Assembly (NCBI RefSeq): GCF_040412425.1
Contig: NC_089795.1
Location: forward strand, 82,630,163-82,694,162
Direction: 5' to 3'
Length of the DNA: 64,000 bases
Source of the DNA: Macrobrachium rosenbergii
Taxonomy: Eukaryota; Arthropoda; Malacostraca; Decapoda; Palaemonidae
Part shown: one piece after another, positions 48,820 through 58,909 of the stretch
How positions within the stretch are numbered: the stretch's first letter is position 1
How the letters are laid out: the number at the start of each line of letters is the position of its first letter
Translations under genes and position numbers: made by a program
The notes under the pieces: generated by a model
The model's input: the letters and a program-made list of their open reading frames with translations, nothing else
Told to the model about the DNA's origin: nothing
Database searches by the model: none

Positions 48820-50900
48820 CAATTACAGGGGCCCTCTATGCAAGTCATTCCTGCAGGAGGGAAAATCATTTGGCTTGGACCAGATTGAATTCTCCCTTGG
48901 TCCCAAAAATTGACCATGCTGAATACAAACTGTCCAATTTCTCTGCCCATACTGCAGAACCATTAACGGCTTGTTAAGTACAATCCCCAAACTATGAGTC
49001 CTCTTTAGCTTGTTTAGTTTCTTGAGCCCAAGGCAGGAGGTTCTCAAAGAACGAAAGGACTTGCTGACATTTTTCCCAACCTTTTCTCCCCATGTCATGG
49101 GTCTGTCCTTGCTGTAACCTCTGCAGTAAATTCAACATCTGGTGGAGGGGACAGCTCTGCTCTGGGCAGGAGGTCTGCCTCACAGTCCTCTGAATACTGG
49201 TGTGGGATTCAGAAAAGGTGCCTGATAAGGATCATAATCCCTTAGTCCTCTCCCTAACTCATTGCCTGATCCTCTTCCAGCAGGCAACTTACCTGGCAAT
49301 TGCCAGCAGGGGATGTCATTGAATTAGCCAACTCTCCAGATCTGGTTCAGGACTTCTCCATATCACTCTGAATGCCTTAAATGAGGTTATTCCTCATCAA
49401 ACCACTGTCTTATGCTGCACCTGATTAAATTTTCCTGATACCCCGTGGCTTCTTGATTATTGGGTCCCTTCTCTGGAAGAATGGCATCCTTGATGTTGGC
49501 CATGCCAATTCATGGCATTGGTCAAAAGGGTCTCCCTGACTAACTTAGCTTCAAAGTAGTTCAAAACCCATCCCTGCTGGTAAAATTCAATGAACATTGT
49601 CTGGCAAAAAACTCAGTTGAACAGGTTAGTGGTGAATTTTGTCTCACGGATGCAAATTACATCATCAAAAAAATAGTTCTGTATGGGCTAAACAAACTCT
49701 GACCTATCTCCTGACAGAAAATTCCATCTCATATCATCAAGTCTTTCCTAAAACATATTTCCATCCATCCTCTGATCAGCCTGGTGCACTCCAGGTTTTC
49801 AGAACTAACCAAAATTTCAGGGTCAGCCAGACTGAAACAATTTTGGGTAATCCAACAGTCCTGCCTTTTCAGTATCCGCTGCTTGCAGGAAAATCTAATC
49901 ACCTAGGCGGGACAAGGCTACCAGGTCTGTTTTACTCAACACTGGAGATGTTTTGTACCCCAGCTGACCCTAAAACCTGCCAAAGGTAATTGCGTTATCC
50001 CATTGCTGCTGAAACTAGTCAGGGGAGTTGCTAATCATTCAGGTGTTATTGTTAGACATGGCAATAATGTCTCGTTTCTTCTCCTTCTTGATCTGCTCTG
50101 CCACTGCTCTGGGAAGCTCCACATCTCCTGAGACACCTGTTCCCACAGAAAACAAGCAATTCAGTTGCAATGGAGAGGAGACAATCAAAGAAGTGATCAG
50201 CAGAACAAATACAAAAGGTTGCCCTTAGGAAAAGGTATTTCATTAGTTGCCCTCATAATGTACCATTGAAAATGTTGTTTCTGGTCGAAAACACAAAAAA
50301 TCAACTAATGACAATTAAAAAACCAGTCCAAGTTATAGTAAACATATCCTTTGATAAAATCTGAAAAAACATAAAATGTAAAGCTACATATGGTAAACAA
50401 TAACAAAACAGGCTCCTAATGGACAGTCAAATGCCTGTAAACAAAACAAAAAATGCCACCAATACATAATCTCCTCCCAGCCTAAGCGCCTCCATGATTA
50501 CAGAGCATCCCGGGCAACCCTTCCTCAAGCATTATTCTAGTCCAATGCGCTCCTTTCCAAGACAGAGCCAATCCCCCACCTTGGTCCTTGAAACAAATGC
50601 ACTCTCCCCGCTGGAGATCACAGAGTTGATGACCTCCATCTCGTCCTCATTGTAGCCTCTCAGTGTCCAACCAGGAGACCACTGGACGATCTGCAGGTCT
50701 TGACAACCACCATCTCGTCCTCAGTATATCTTTGGTCCCGGGGTCCAGTTATGTCTGGATAATGTCTGAGGCTTTGAAGGTGAAACTGGTCGTCTGGATT
50801 CTGTATCTGATCTATGAGTTTTAAAATGGTACTAACATCCAACATATTAACTCTGCCAGCATGAGACATAAATCCAAAGGAGGCAATCTCTGATGATTTT
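48820..50900 (-). pseudogene. DIRS C ORF1/linker region
   Basis: Positional call: it lies between the element's 5' side and RT. Open frames at 48823-49098, 48992-49183 and 50660-50869 (starting MSHAGRVNMLDVSTILKLID) show no domain I can name. A diverged repeat of a CATCTCGTCCTCA phrase occurs at 50638 and 50709. It may include unrelated insertions. Confidence 0.45.
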
Positions 50901-51099
50901 TGTAAGTTATCATTACATTGTTCCTAAACAATCTCCTCTTACTAATTTGTTACTGTCCTCTTGGGATTTTAGAAAGGTAACAGCTGGTTATTTTTCCCTA
51001 GCATAAACTTTTGTAAGTGTTGCTGGGTTCTAGTCCAGGGCTACTATTACAAGGATAAAGAGGGTGGAAGTCTAAAAAATTTTTAAATGTATTGCCTCT

Positions 51100-51500
51100 T
51101 CATAACGTTGATTTCTCCAATAATGACACCAATAGGGAATGACATCTATATATCCACTCATGATGATATTCCAAAGTCATGGCACCAAAATAATTCAAAT
51201 AGTAATACAAATCAAGGCCAAACCCATTCTAATTAGCTTTGCAGGCACAACATATGGAACCAAAGAGTCCAATCTCACAACCAGACCACTTGTGGAATCA
51301 ATGTGCCTACCTTAAAGAGTGATGCTTTTGACAATTTAGCATCATTAGTATAAGTAGCCATAATAATTACTTTCACAGCCAAATACATTGAGTGGTTGGC
51401 AGTCCCATAACTGCTGTGAACTTTAAATATAAACCCCTAGTCTACTGTCCAACTCAGTAGCAACTGTTTTAGGTATTTGACAGTATGCCAACACCAATTC
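51100..51500 (-). repeat. LINE 5' UTR-type repeat (R550), copy 4, degenerate
   Basis: AATAATGACACCAATAGGGAATGAC, GCTTTGCAGGCACAACATATGG, CTCACAACCAGACCACTTGTGGAATC and TAAATATAAACCCC align by order with the other copies. No LINE coding region follows on the minus strand, unlike copies 1-3. Confidence 0.6.
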
Positions 51501-51509
51501 TTTGGTCAA

Positions 51510-51915
51510 GGTGCTAATTTTTAATCTTTAAATACAGGGTAGACTGTGAATTAAAGTAAAAATGATTAGCCCTTCACACCCCTCGGGAGTACAGTAAAAG
51601 TTTTTTTGCCATATATTAGGTGCTGATATTTTAGGTGCTGTATTTTAGGTACCTATTTTTATAGGTACTTTCTTAGCTTAGAATGTCATGAACTTTTTAT
51701 TAGAATGGGCCTATAATATTTAACTCATATCTCTTATAACAACCTTGCATTAATAAATGTTTTTTTATTTGCAGGTTAGTGACTCCAAAGCTCTCTTAAT
51801 GTTCCAGAACCCATCAGGTAAGAAAATTAATAACCGGAACTCATTTTTCAAAGCTTATAAATTCACAATCCAGTCACACTTCATGGACCACTTTACCAAA
51901 TACAATCAGGTCTGT
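51510..51915. other. Unassigned sequence
   Basis: A short TATTTTAGGTGCTG / TTTTAGGTACC-type repetition lies near 51615-51660. No gene. Confidence 0.45.
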
Positions 51916-51920
51916 GATGC

Positions 51921-51985
51921 AGTAATTTAATGTTTAATAACTCTCAACACAAGTAGTGTTGAGAGTTATTAAACATTAAATTACT
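51921..51985. repeat. Perfect 30 bp inverted repeat with 5 nt loop
   Basis: The left arm 51921-51950 (AGTAATTTAATGTTTAATAA then CTCTCAACAC) and right arm 51956-51985 are exact reverse complements, separated by AAGTA. No other element boundary is visible nearby. Confidence 0.95.
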
Positions 51986-51989
51986 TGAT

Positions 51990-52535
51990 AACAATAGGGT
52001 CTGTTCACGATACTATAATGCCATGCATCAAACTGATATATTGTTAAGATGATGTCATTGCAAGTATTCCTGTAAAGGTTTACCACTCAAATTTTTATAT
52101 ACTCTACTGAATTCAACCAGGCGCATCCCGGTTACGATGGGTCCAGCAACGGCGTTCCGAGGTTATAACCCTTTTCAAAGTAACCAGAACCATTATTTCA
52201 GCGGAAAGGAATCGTTCCGGGGTTATGATGCATTGGGGGATCTGACGGAAGAAAGAAGTGTACACAAAACGACAGAATAATCAAAATTTGGAGTTTCTTT
52301 TGAAAAAGACAATAAATGCAGTTTACATCGTTTTCAATCCCCCAAAGAACATTAAAGATAAAGGTTTTCTTAGGATTTTGAGCGATTTTCGGTTGTTTAT
52401 GGCCATGACTTCGTAAAGAAGAGAAATACTTAACCGGGGTAGCATGAGGTGGGCATTTAACTCTAAAGACCTCAGGTTTGTGTAGTTAGGAAAGAAAGAA
52501 ATAAAACACCCAACCAATTATCTTAACATTAGAAC
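51990..52535. other. Unassigned sequence; contains an isolated MITE arm
   Basis: 52438-52488 is identical over 51 bp to 57683-57733, the right arm region of MITE M2. A local direct repeat (GCGTTCCGAGGTTATAA at 52153 and TCGTTCCGGGGTTATGA at 52211) lies before it. The frame at 52323-52517 includes the MITE arm and is not a gene. Confidence 0.7.
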
Positions 52536-52579
52536 TTCCAAAATCTCACGAGAGCCCAGGAACGTAACAAGTCAAAGAA

Positions 52580-52730
52580 GATCTTCCTATTAGAAATTTT
52601 CGTTAAGATAGAAAAATGTACTGCAAAGTGCTGAGCGGTAGCCAGCAATAGCCGAAAATGGAAGAATCTTGACTTTCCAAAGGAATAAAAGAAAACCAGC
52701 TATTTCGGTTATGGCAGGCCTAAAGATGGA
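52580..52730 (-). pseudogene. DIRS D recombinase N-terminal fragment
   Basis: AITEIAGFLLFLWKVKILPF then SAIAGYRSAL (52605-52700) fits the DIRS recombinase SAM-like core-binding domain (xVAxFLxFLxxxxxLSxSxIxGYRSAL). The catalytic R-K-HxxR-Y portion is absent. Confidence 0.8.
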
Positions 52731-52999
52731 ATGACCTTCCTTACGACACAGACTTCCCCATGTCAAGTTGACCTGGTAAAGCTTACAGGTTGACTTCTCA
52801 AGCTGAAAGAAACACTATCTAGACTTAGCTTTAGTGTCTGGACTGTCTAGCTGTTAGCTCGGCAGTCACCTGCAACTAGGTTCATCACGCAAGAGTTTGG
52901 ATGATAATGGTGAAAATGTGGTTGTCTAAAAGATCTTCCGCATGAGGAGGAACATCGGAACTTCCGTAAGGAGCATTAGCAATTCCGGAACCGAGGGCA

Positions 53000-53450
53000 T
53001 TAGAGCCAGCAAGGAGCTAGAGTCATAGATGTCTTGACACTACCGCAATTCCTGATTACCCTTTTGAATGAGACCGAATGGCAGAAAGTATACACCTCTA
53101 AGTTCTAATGATCTTGTTCCCCCCCAAGTTCTCAGATACGACACGGCAGTTACGATGTCGCAAAGCAGACCCACTACTGTGTTGCACACTAGGACTGAGA
53201 AACACCTGAGAGCTTCCTTTACAACCCTGAGGTTCCCGAAGGTTATGACTCCTCTCGTTCCCGATCCCTCCAGAGGCCCAAAGCCTGGGTTCGTCCAAGG
53301 TTGCTCCCCAACCTTGATATGAGGCATCTGAGTACAGATGAACGTCAGGAAGAGGAGAGGCTATAGACCTTCCGGATGTCAGATGCGCTTCTTCTGACAA
53401 TCACAGACGATCCGACAAGCGAGAATCGTTCCAGATTATACCTGCATTCT
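53000..53450 (-). pseudogene. DIRS D RNase H
   Basis: DVHLYSDASYQGWGATLDE (53290-53345) is the SDASxxGWGA motif. NLREPQGCK / LRVVKEALRCFSVL (53195-53250) covers the LELxAVxxAL position, and AVSYLRTWGGTRSLELRGVYF (53090-53150) is the VSYLxxQGGTRSxxL motif. A frameshift near 53230 joins two overlapping frames. Confidence 0.88.
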
Positions 53451-54250
53451 CGATGTGGAAGTCCCAGCGATTCCTGAGACAAGACCCTGAAGAGATCAGC
53501 AGAGAGGAGACACAAGACATTCTCCCTAAGAGGCTTCTTCAAGTGGGTACCAGCTGTTCCCTGTTAGACAGGAACCCTCTACTTCCACATTTTGTACCTT
53601 CAACGATGCATAATTGCCGACACTGGAGACATGAGTTAGAAGCAACAAGTTCGTTACAGTATACTGGCCACATCCCTTGAACCCAGAGCAGCCACACTAA
53701 TCACAGCTTGCTGTGACGCTACTGCTGACGATGGCTACACGAAATAGACCATGGAGGAGATATCCTCCTCCTTAAAAGACTGTTGCAGAGCGCAATAGGC
53801 GCCCTCAACAGAACCCTCTCCAAATGTCCAGATAGTGAGGCGGAAGCTTCAAAAGAAGCCCCTCCTCTTCTGCCAAAGAATGTTGTACAGTCAGGCGACA
53901 TGTTAACCTGGTATGCCAGTCTTATTGACACCAAAGCGATGAGGTGTCAGGCACCACTGGACCGGAGGGAGTATCATCATGTTTGAGCAACTACTGGTTC
54001 TGTCGCATATAGCGACTCGAACATCGTTGCTTCGGTAGTGTAGGCTCCTCCGGAACCTTGGATTGAGGATAAGTGGTGAAGTCTACCATCCGCTTATACT
54101 CATTCTCATTGGCTGAAGGAGAACTAATATCCGGTACCGGATCCTCTTCTTCAAATGAACAATCCTTGTCGGACTGGTCCAACCAAGCTGGAGGATTGTT
54201 GGACTGGTCCGACCGAGCCAGAACAGGAAAGAGGCAGGCCAATCCCTAGC
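53450..54250 (-). pseudogene. DIRS D reverse transcriptase region, poorly preserved
   Basis: Placed by position between ORF1 and RNase H. A C-terminal stretch LRNRWDFHIENAGIIWNDSR (53415-53475) and a GRMSCVSSLLIS phrase just upstream occupy the RT-to-RNase H connection. The catalytic motifs are not readable. Confidence 0.5.
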
Positions 54251-54299
54251 AAATGCCGAACTCGAAAACCTGGAACTTGCTACACCTGGGTGCGTGAGA

Positions 54300-56140
54300 A
54301 GGACACCTGACTTATCAATCGCGAACATACTGGAGGCACCAAAGTATAGGTTGCGCAAACCCCGCACCACCTAACAGGGATGACGCAACACCAGGGGGAC
54401 GCCCACTCCTGAGAGCAAGAAGAGGCGCAACACCCAAACCACTTCCAAATCCGGATGTATCAAAACCGCATGAGAATGGGAATCCGGGACTGAAGACCAA
54501 ATCAACGAACCAACATGGATGCCTAGACGGAGGGACAGAAAACCTGCGGAAAGTTGAAAGAAAGAAGCCGAAGGAGGGAAGAAGGAAGAAGCCACACTGG
54601 GTAACCAAGCGCCCAACGCTGCGTTGGACAGATGGAGAAGGTCAAAACCGGACCCGAAAATCAAAGGAGTATTGAAGGGGAATTTACGAGTGTACGAACC
54701 GAAGGTAACAGAAGAGTAGTTACCAACTATCCTGGAGAATGGAAAGGCTGCAGAAACTATCGATGCTGATACACTGAACACTGGCGTAGGCAAATCGCCG
54801 ACTGCCGTAGCATCCACAAGAATCGCGGAGGATACATTACAGTTAGGAAACTATAGGTGCTGATACACTGAGCTGGCGCGCAGGCGAATCGCCGACTGCT
54901 GTAGCATCCCGAATAAGAATCGTGGAGGATACATTACAGTTAGGAACCCATAAAAGAATGAAATAAGGAGTTGCTGACGCCTCCGCCAAACACCTGAGAA
55001 GCAACTAGACCGGATGCTGAGAAACTGCGGTTGCAAAGGTGATAAGATGACGGATCCGTAAAAGTACCCCTTCCCTTAACCCCGAAGAGAGAGAGGGGTG
55101 CTGCTGAGCTCTAATATACAGGGTTGAAGCAAGAAAGCCTTGCTCTGCTGAGTTAAAAGCCAAGAAAACAGGATGCGCAACAAAGACCCCGAGAGCCCTC
55201 CAAAGAGTGGACCGAAAAGAAGATTGAGAAGGGCAATGGAAGAAGGCTAGAAGAAAAGGGGGAAAAATGGGAAATTCCGTAGCGGCCGAACAGGCCATAG
55301 ATTTCAAAGAAAATAGACTGGTTCTGTTCCCCCCCGCCCCTGATAATCTTGATAGACATTATCAAATTAGAAAATTCTTTAAGACATGATCATGAATATT
55401 GAAAAACTCGATCGCCAGAATTACCACCATCGCAAGACAACGAAATTTTAAAACCCCAAGGAAAGGAACCTTGAAGGAGAAGTATTCACAAAAACAAAAT
55501 TCAGAACCAAATGCATCGAAACCAAATCTGAACGACCCTCCACGGATCTGGAAACCTTTGTTGCACAGACACGAAGCAGGAAATAAAACCGACGATTGAT
55601 CTAAATGAGAGACCTAAACATTAGCGACCCCACCAAACCTGACCCAAAGAAGACCACGTTCAACTACTTTCCTGAATACTTCCTAAATTAGAATTCCTAC
55701 CCTTCTGAGTGATTCCTAATTCTAAATCCACCTTAGAACTTACGCTTTTAGAGGGAAGGGGGAAATCTGCTGCCAACACTGCCTGCTTCGCACGAGGGGG
55801 GCCGGCAGATCCTACCTTCGAGGTTTGCGGTTCTCCATGACCCCCGGCACCCGTTAGGGCTGGTTCTGAAACGGGCAGGGGCTGAAAAAGAACGATTAGT
55901 ATCTAGAGCACTATTACTACTATCCTTATCTCTAGTTTCCGTTAATTTAGTCATAAAGCTAGAAAAATAGACTAGACTAGACATACTCAGCTAGTAACTT
56001 GTCCTCTAACTTTTTTTTTTTTTAATAATTCTTCCATCTGATCTACAGACCAAGACTCGCCGCCTATCTGACTGATACTACACCATATCTTCCTACATAA
56101 AATACAAACAGAATGTCGATCGTGTTTGAGGTACTCATCC
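54300..56140 (-). pseudogene. DIRS D ORF1 (gag-like) region
   Basis: HDRHSVCILCRKIWC (56090-56136) followed by ESWSVDQMEELL resembles the short Cys/His-rich domain at the start of DIRS ORF1. The frames at 55748-55984, 55005-55307 and 54371-54817 (148 residues) are Ser/Pro/Phe-rich and have no motif I can name. A ~100 bp tandem duplication lies inside. Confidence 0.55.
54754..54955. repeat. Tandem duplication, 2 units of ~100 bp
   Basis: Both units contain GATGCTGATACACTGA / GGTGCTGATACACTGA, GGCGAATCGCCGACTGC and CGGAGGATACATTACAGTTAGGAA-type sequence. Divergence is around 15 percent by eye. Confidence 0.88.
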
Positions 56141-56289
56141 TACGCTTGCAGGGCGTGTAGGGCGATGGCGTCAGCATCTGTCATTGAAGATGTAAACAAA
56201 GTGGAAACATCGGCGCTAGCAGAGCGGCGTCTTGTTTGACTTATCAAGCGAGTCAAAGAGCGATCCCAAAAGTCAAATTCGGGGAGAGA

Positions 56290-57230
56290 AGTTCAATCCT
56301 ATCAATAAAAGTATCCATCCAGGAGAAAATGCGTTGAAAACAGTCCAAATCGTGATCTGATGTCCAAATTCTTAGATGGGGGTTCGGGCTAAATGACCAC
56401 AAGTTCGCCTGATGTGGGACACACCACACAGCATGGCGAACAAAAAGCAACTAACTAAGTATCTCGGCCTCACTCTGCTGGGACTTGCAGCAGTGTTGCC
56501 ATGGTACTTCAGGTAACTCATTTGACTAGATTTTCCTGTAAGCGTTGGTAATGCTGACAGTTTATTACCCACTTAGTGGGTAAAAGGTATGGGGATGTAG
56601 TTCAAGCTGGTAGGTGACCAGGGCTAATTCAGGTGTTCAGGGAGTGTACTGCAATATAAGAACGTAAAGCATCAAACCAAGCAACTTGAACCCAAAATGT
56701 TGATAGGGAATTTGGATTTCATTTTCTTCAAACAGATTCAGAGAATTGCATGGGCAAACAATAAGTAAGCACACACAATTCTGAAGTGGCTGGACTTGAC
56801 TAAATTACAAGATACCATTTTTATGTACCAAGATCAGATGGGTGAAAGATGCAGTTCAAGGCCCCATTTTTATATGCCAATTCACGACCAGGTAAAAAGA
56901 ACTAAAAAATTTTCATGAGATAAATATGGAAGAAATGCTGAGGGCTGAAGCATCAGAAAAGTAATGAAGAAGAGCAGTAGACTGGAGATCAATGATAAAA
57001 GCAAAACCCCTTGCAACATTACTATAGAAGGAACTAAGTTGTTGCTATGTCAATATTAATATAATTTAAAAAGATGGGACAAAATTAATTATGGTATTGA
57101 ATTTACTGACAGGAAGATAAGCATTGGCAAAATGTGTAGCTTAAAGTGATTGAAGCCTTAGCAATAACAGTATAACCATAAATTCTCCAAATTCTGACCA
57201 CAATTTAGTAACATGGAAAAAATAACAAAT
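56290..57230. other. Unassigned sequence
   Basis: Open frames on the minus strand at 56253-56572 carry no recognisable motif. It could be the 5' end of DIRS D. Nothing else is visible. Confidence 0.4.
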
Positions 57231-57236
57231 AAAAAA

Positions 57237-57484
57237 GAAATTTTTATTTTTCCTAACATACGAACCTACGCTCTGGAAAAGTAAAATCCTAATGCTAGGC
57301 CTATGGTCACATGTGACCCGGGACGGCCTACCTTTTCCCATTGTGTGAGTCAGTCCGTCTGCAGTTACACTCTGTCTCCTTGGAGCAGTGATGAGAGATC
57401 AAAACCATGCAGGGTGATACGAGGAGGGTACATTTATCTATATGAAAGCATAGATTCACATGTTAGGAAAAATGACAAATTTTT
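57237..57484. mobile_element. MITE M1, ~245 bp
   Basis: The left arm TTTTTATTTTTCCTAACATA-CGAACCTACGCTCT (57241-57274) is inverted at 57446-57482 (AGCATAGATTCACATG then TTAGGAAAAATGACAAATTT). The interior is non-coding. Confidence 0.75.
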
Positions 57485-57489
57485 CAAGT

Positions 57490-57745
57490 AATTTGTATTT
57501 TTTCCTAACTATACAAACCTGAGGTCTTTACATAGCAATATGATTCAGTGCAGCTGGAGACCAGCTGTTTAACTTTAAACAAGGTGGTTAAGTGTGTAGT
57601 TGACTACCAACTATGGGTGGGAGTCCTGCCCACCCAGTTGGTATTCATTCACTTTACCTTTTGGCCAGGGAGTAGAATGAGGGGTAGCATGAGGTGGGCA
57701 TTTAACTCTAAAGACCTCAGGTTTGTGTAGTTATGAAAAATACTA
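57490..57745. mobile_element. MITE M2, ~255 bp
   Basis: The left arm TTTTTCCTAACTATACAAAC then CTGAGGTCTTTA (57499-57530) is the inverted complement of TAAAGACCTCAGGTTTGTGT then AGTTATGAAAA (57708-57738), with 2-3 mismatches over 31 bp. A right-arm copy also lies at 52438-52488. Confidence 0.85.
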
Positions 57746-57755
57746 ATTAATTTAA

Positions 57756-57810
57756 AAATTTGTCATTTATTCCTACACAACATGCAAACCATCGGTCTTT
57801 ACATAGGAAC
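57756..57810. repeat. Third, solitary MITE terminus
   Basis: AAATTTGTCATTTATTCCTACACAACATGCAAACCATCGGTCTTTACATAGG is a diverged left arm of the M2 type, directly after M2. No matching right arm was found downstream. Confidence 0.65.
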
Positions 57811-57814
57811 ACTT

Positions 57815-58320
57815 ACTTCTTGGTGGGAGGATTTCCTTGAGTAAGTTTCTGAACTGACTGGTAGTTTGCCTCACCTGGGCCTCCTTCCTGGTCGTGTAAG
57901 AGTAAAGGAAGGAGGCCAAGCCTCTGACATGTTGAACAAAAGTGTGAACAACTGTGTGTTCAACTGTCAGACTTCTGGACCTTTCGAATGAATGTGTGTG
58001 TGTGTAGCAACATCGCTTTGAAAAAGACTTGGATGAACCCAGAACGTCAGGGACAATATAACTAGAGATAACCAAGAGGTTGTTTTATCGTCAATCCCTC
58101 TCCCCTTGCTAGAGAGAGGGGAGGACTTGCATCTATTAATCTATCGAAGATTATAGACAATACTCAGTTACGTAGGCTCACCTGCATGGCCTGCCTGGCC
58201 AGCATGTGATGGATGGCTACTAGTATCTCTCTGCCAGAGAGGAAAGATAAAGGGGAGAAGGGAGGGGACCAATTCCCCACTCACATTCACTCTTTGCCAT
58301 CGAACACCTTAGGTGAGATG
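57815..58320. other. Unassigned sequence
   Basis: Lies between the MITE cluster and the recombinase end of DIRS E. It may be the 3' non-coding end of DIRS E. No motif. Confidence 0.4.
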
Positions 58321-58329
58321 CAACCTGCC

Positions 58330-58470
58330 CACTATGGCAGCTGGGCGAACTACACAACTTGTTGAGCAGCCACCACAAGATCCAGGGGAAAAGGAGTCCC
58401 AGGGCCTGTGGGCAACATCCTGAAGGTAGAAAGACAGTTTCTTCTGGAATGTGTAGAGTCAGTTCATTGA
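58330..58470 (-). pseudogene. DIRS E recombinase C-terminus
   Basis: LSFYLQDVAHRPWDSFS near 58390-58445 matches FYLxDV, the segment carrying the nucleophilic Tyr of the DIRS recombinase. After a shift, LVVAAQQVV near 58355-58385 matches the usual VVVAQQVV ending. About 150 residues between this and the N-terminal half at 61550 are not found. Confidence 0.78.
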
Positions 58471-58909
58471 TAGCTTCACGAAGCTAAAAGAAATTCTGTT
58501 CTTGAACACTTCTTTCTTAGCCAAGCCAGTACTAAAAATCATCAACACTCAGGCCTGAGGTGTCGAGCCCTCTGAAGGTAGTACCGTAGCACTCTAACTA
58601 GACACAGTAATATCTTGTTATGATCACTACCAACAAGTTCCTAGATGGGGACTGAACATGACTCAAAAGTCTATTTTGCATATATTTCTGGTCAATTTCC
58701 CCTTGCTCCATGTTGGAGCATACGGTTCCCGTGTAATTACACTAGGTTTCCTAGACTTTTCCAAATGCAGGTTGTCAGAGGAGAGTTCAGCAGTCATTAT
58801 CTATGCCAAAATGGTATCAGAGGGTCCAGGGGTACTCGATTCTTTATTCTTACTATTTATGAAGATCAAATATAAAAAAAAAAATTAAGAAAAATTAAAC
58901 CTGAAAATC

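Larger units (their letters stand above)
47110..51050 (-). mobile_element. DIRS-type retrotransposon (DIRS C), main part
   Basis: Minus-strand order: ORF1-like region (50900-48820, poorly recognised), RT (48660-48290), RNase H (48050-47480) and the start of the recombinase region (47470-47110), where LINE C has inserted. The recombinase C-terminal half appears beyond LINE C at 40460-40745. Frames are short and shifted repeatedly. Confidence 0.83.
52540..56280 (-). mobile_element. DIRS-type retrotransposon, second family (DIRS D)
   Basis: On the minus strand: a Cys/His-rich ORF1 start (56136-55750), a low-similarity gag-like region (55400-54320), RT (54240-53450), RNase H (53430-53000) and the recombinase N-terminus (52730-52580). 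The RNase H is clearly different from DIRS C and E, so this is a separate family. The region is richer in G+C than its surroundings. It is cut off at 52535, so the recombinase C-terminus is missing. Confidence 0.8.

Noticed and set aside
54371..54817. 148-residue minus-strand frame as a host gene
   Set aside because: Low-complexity Ser/Phe/Leu content, overlapping equally long frames, and position inside the ORF1 region of DIRS D.
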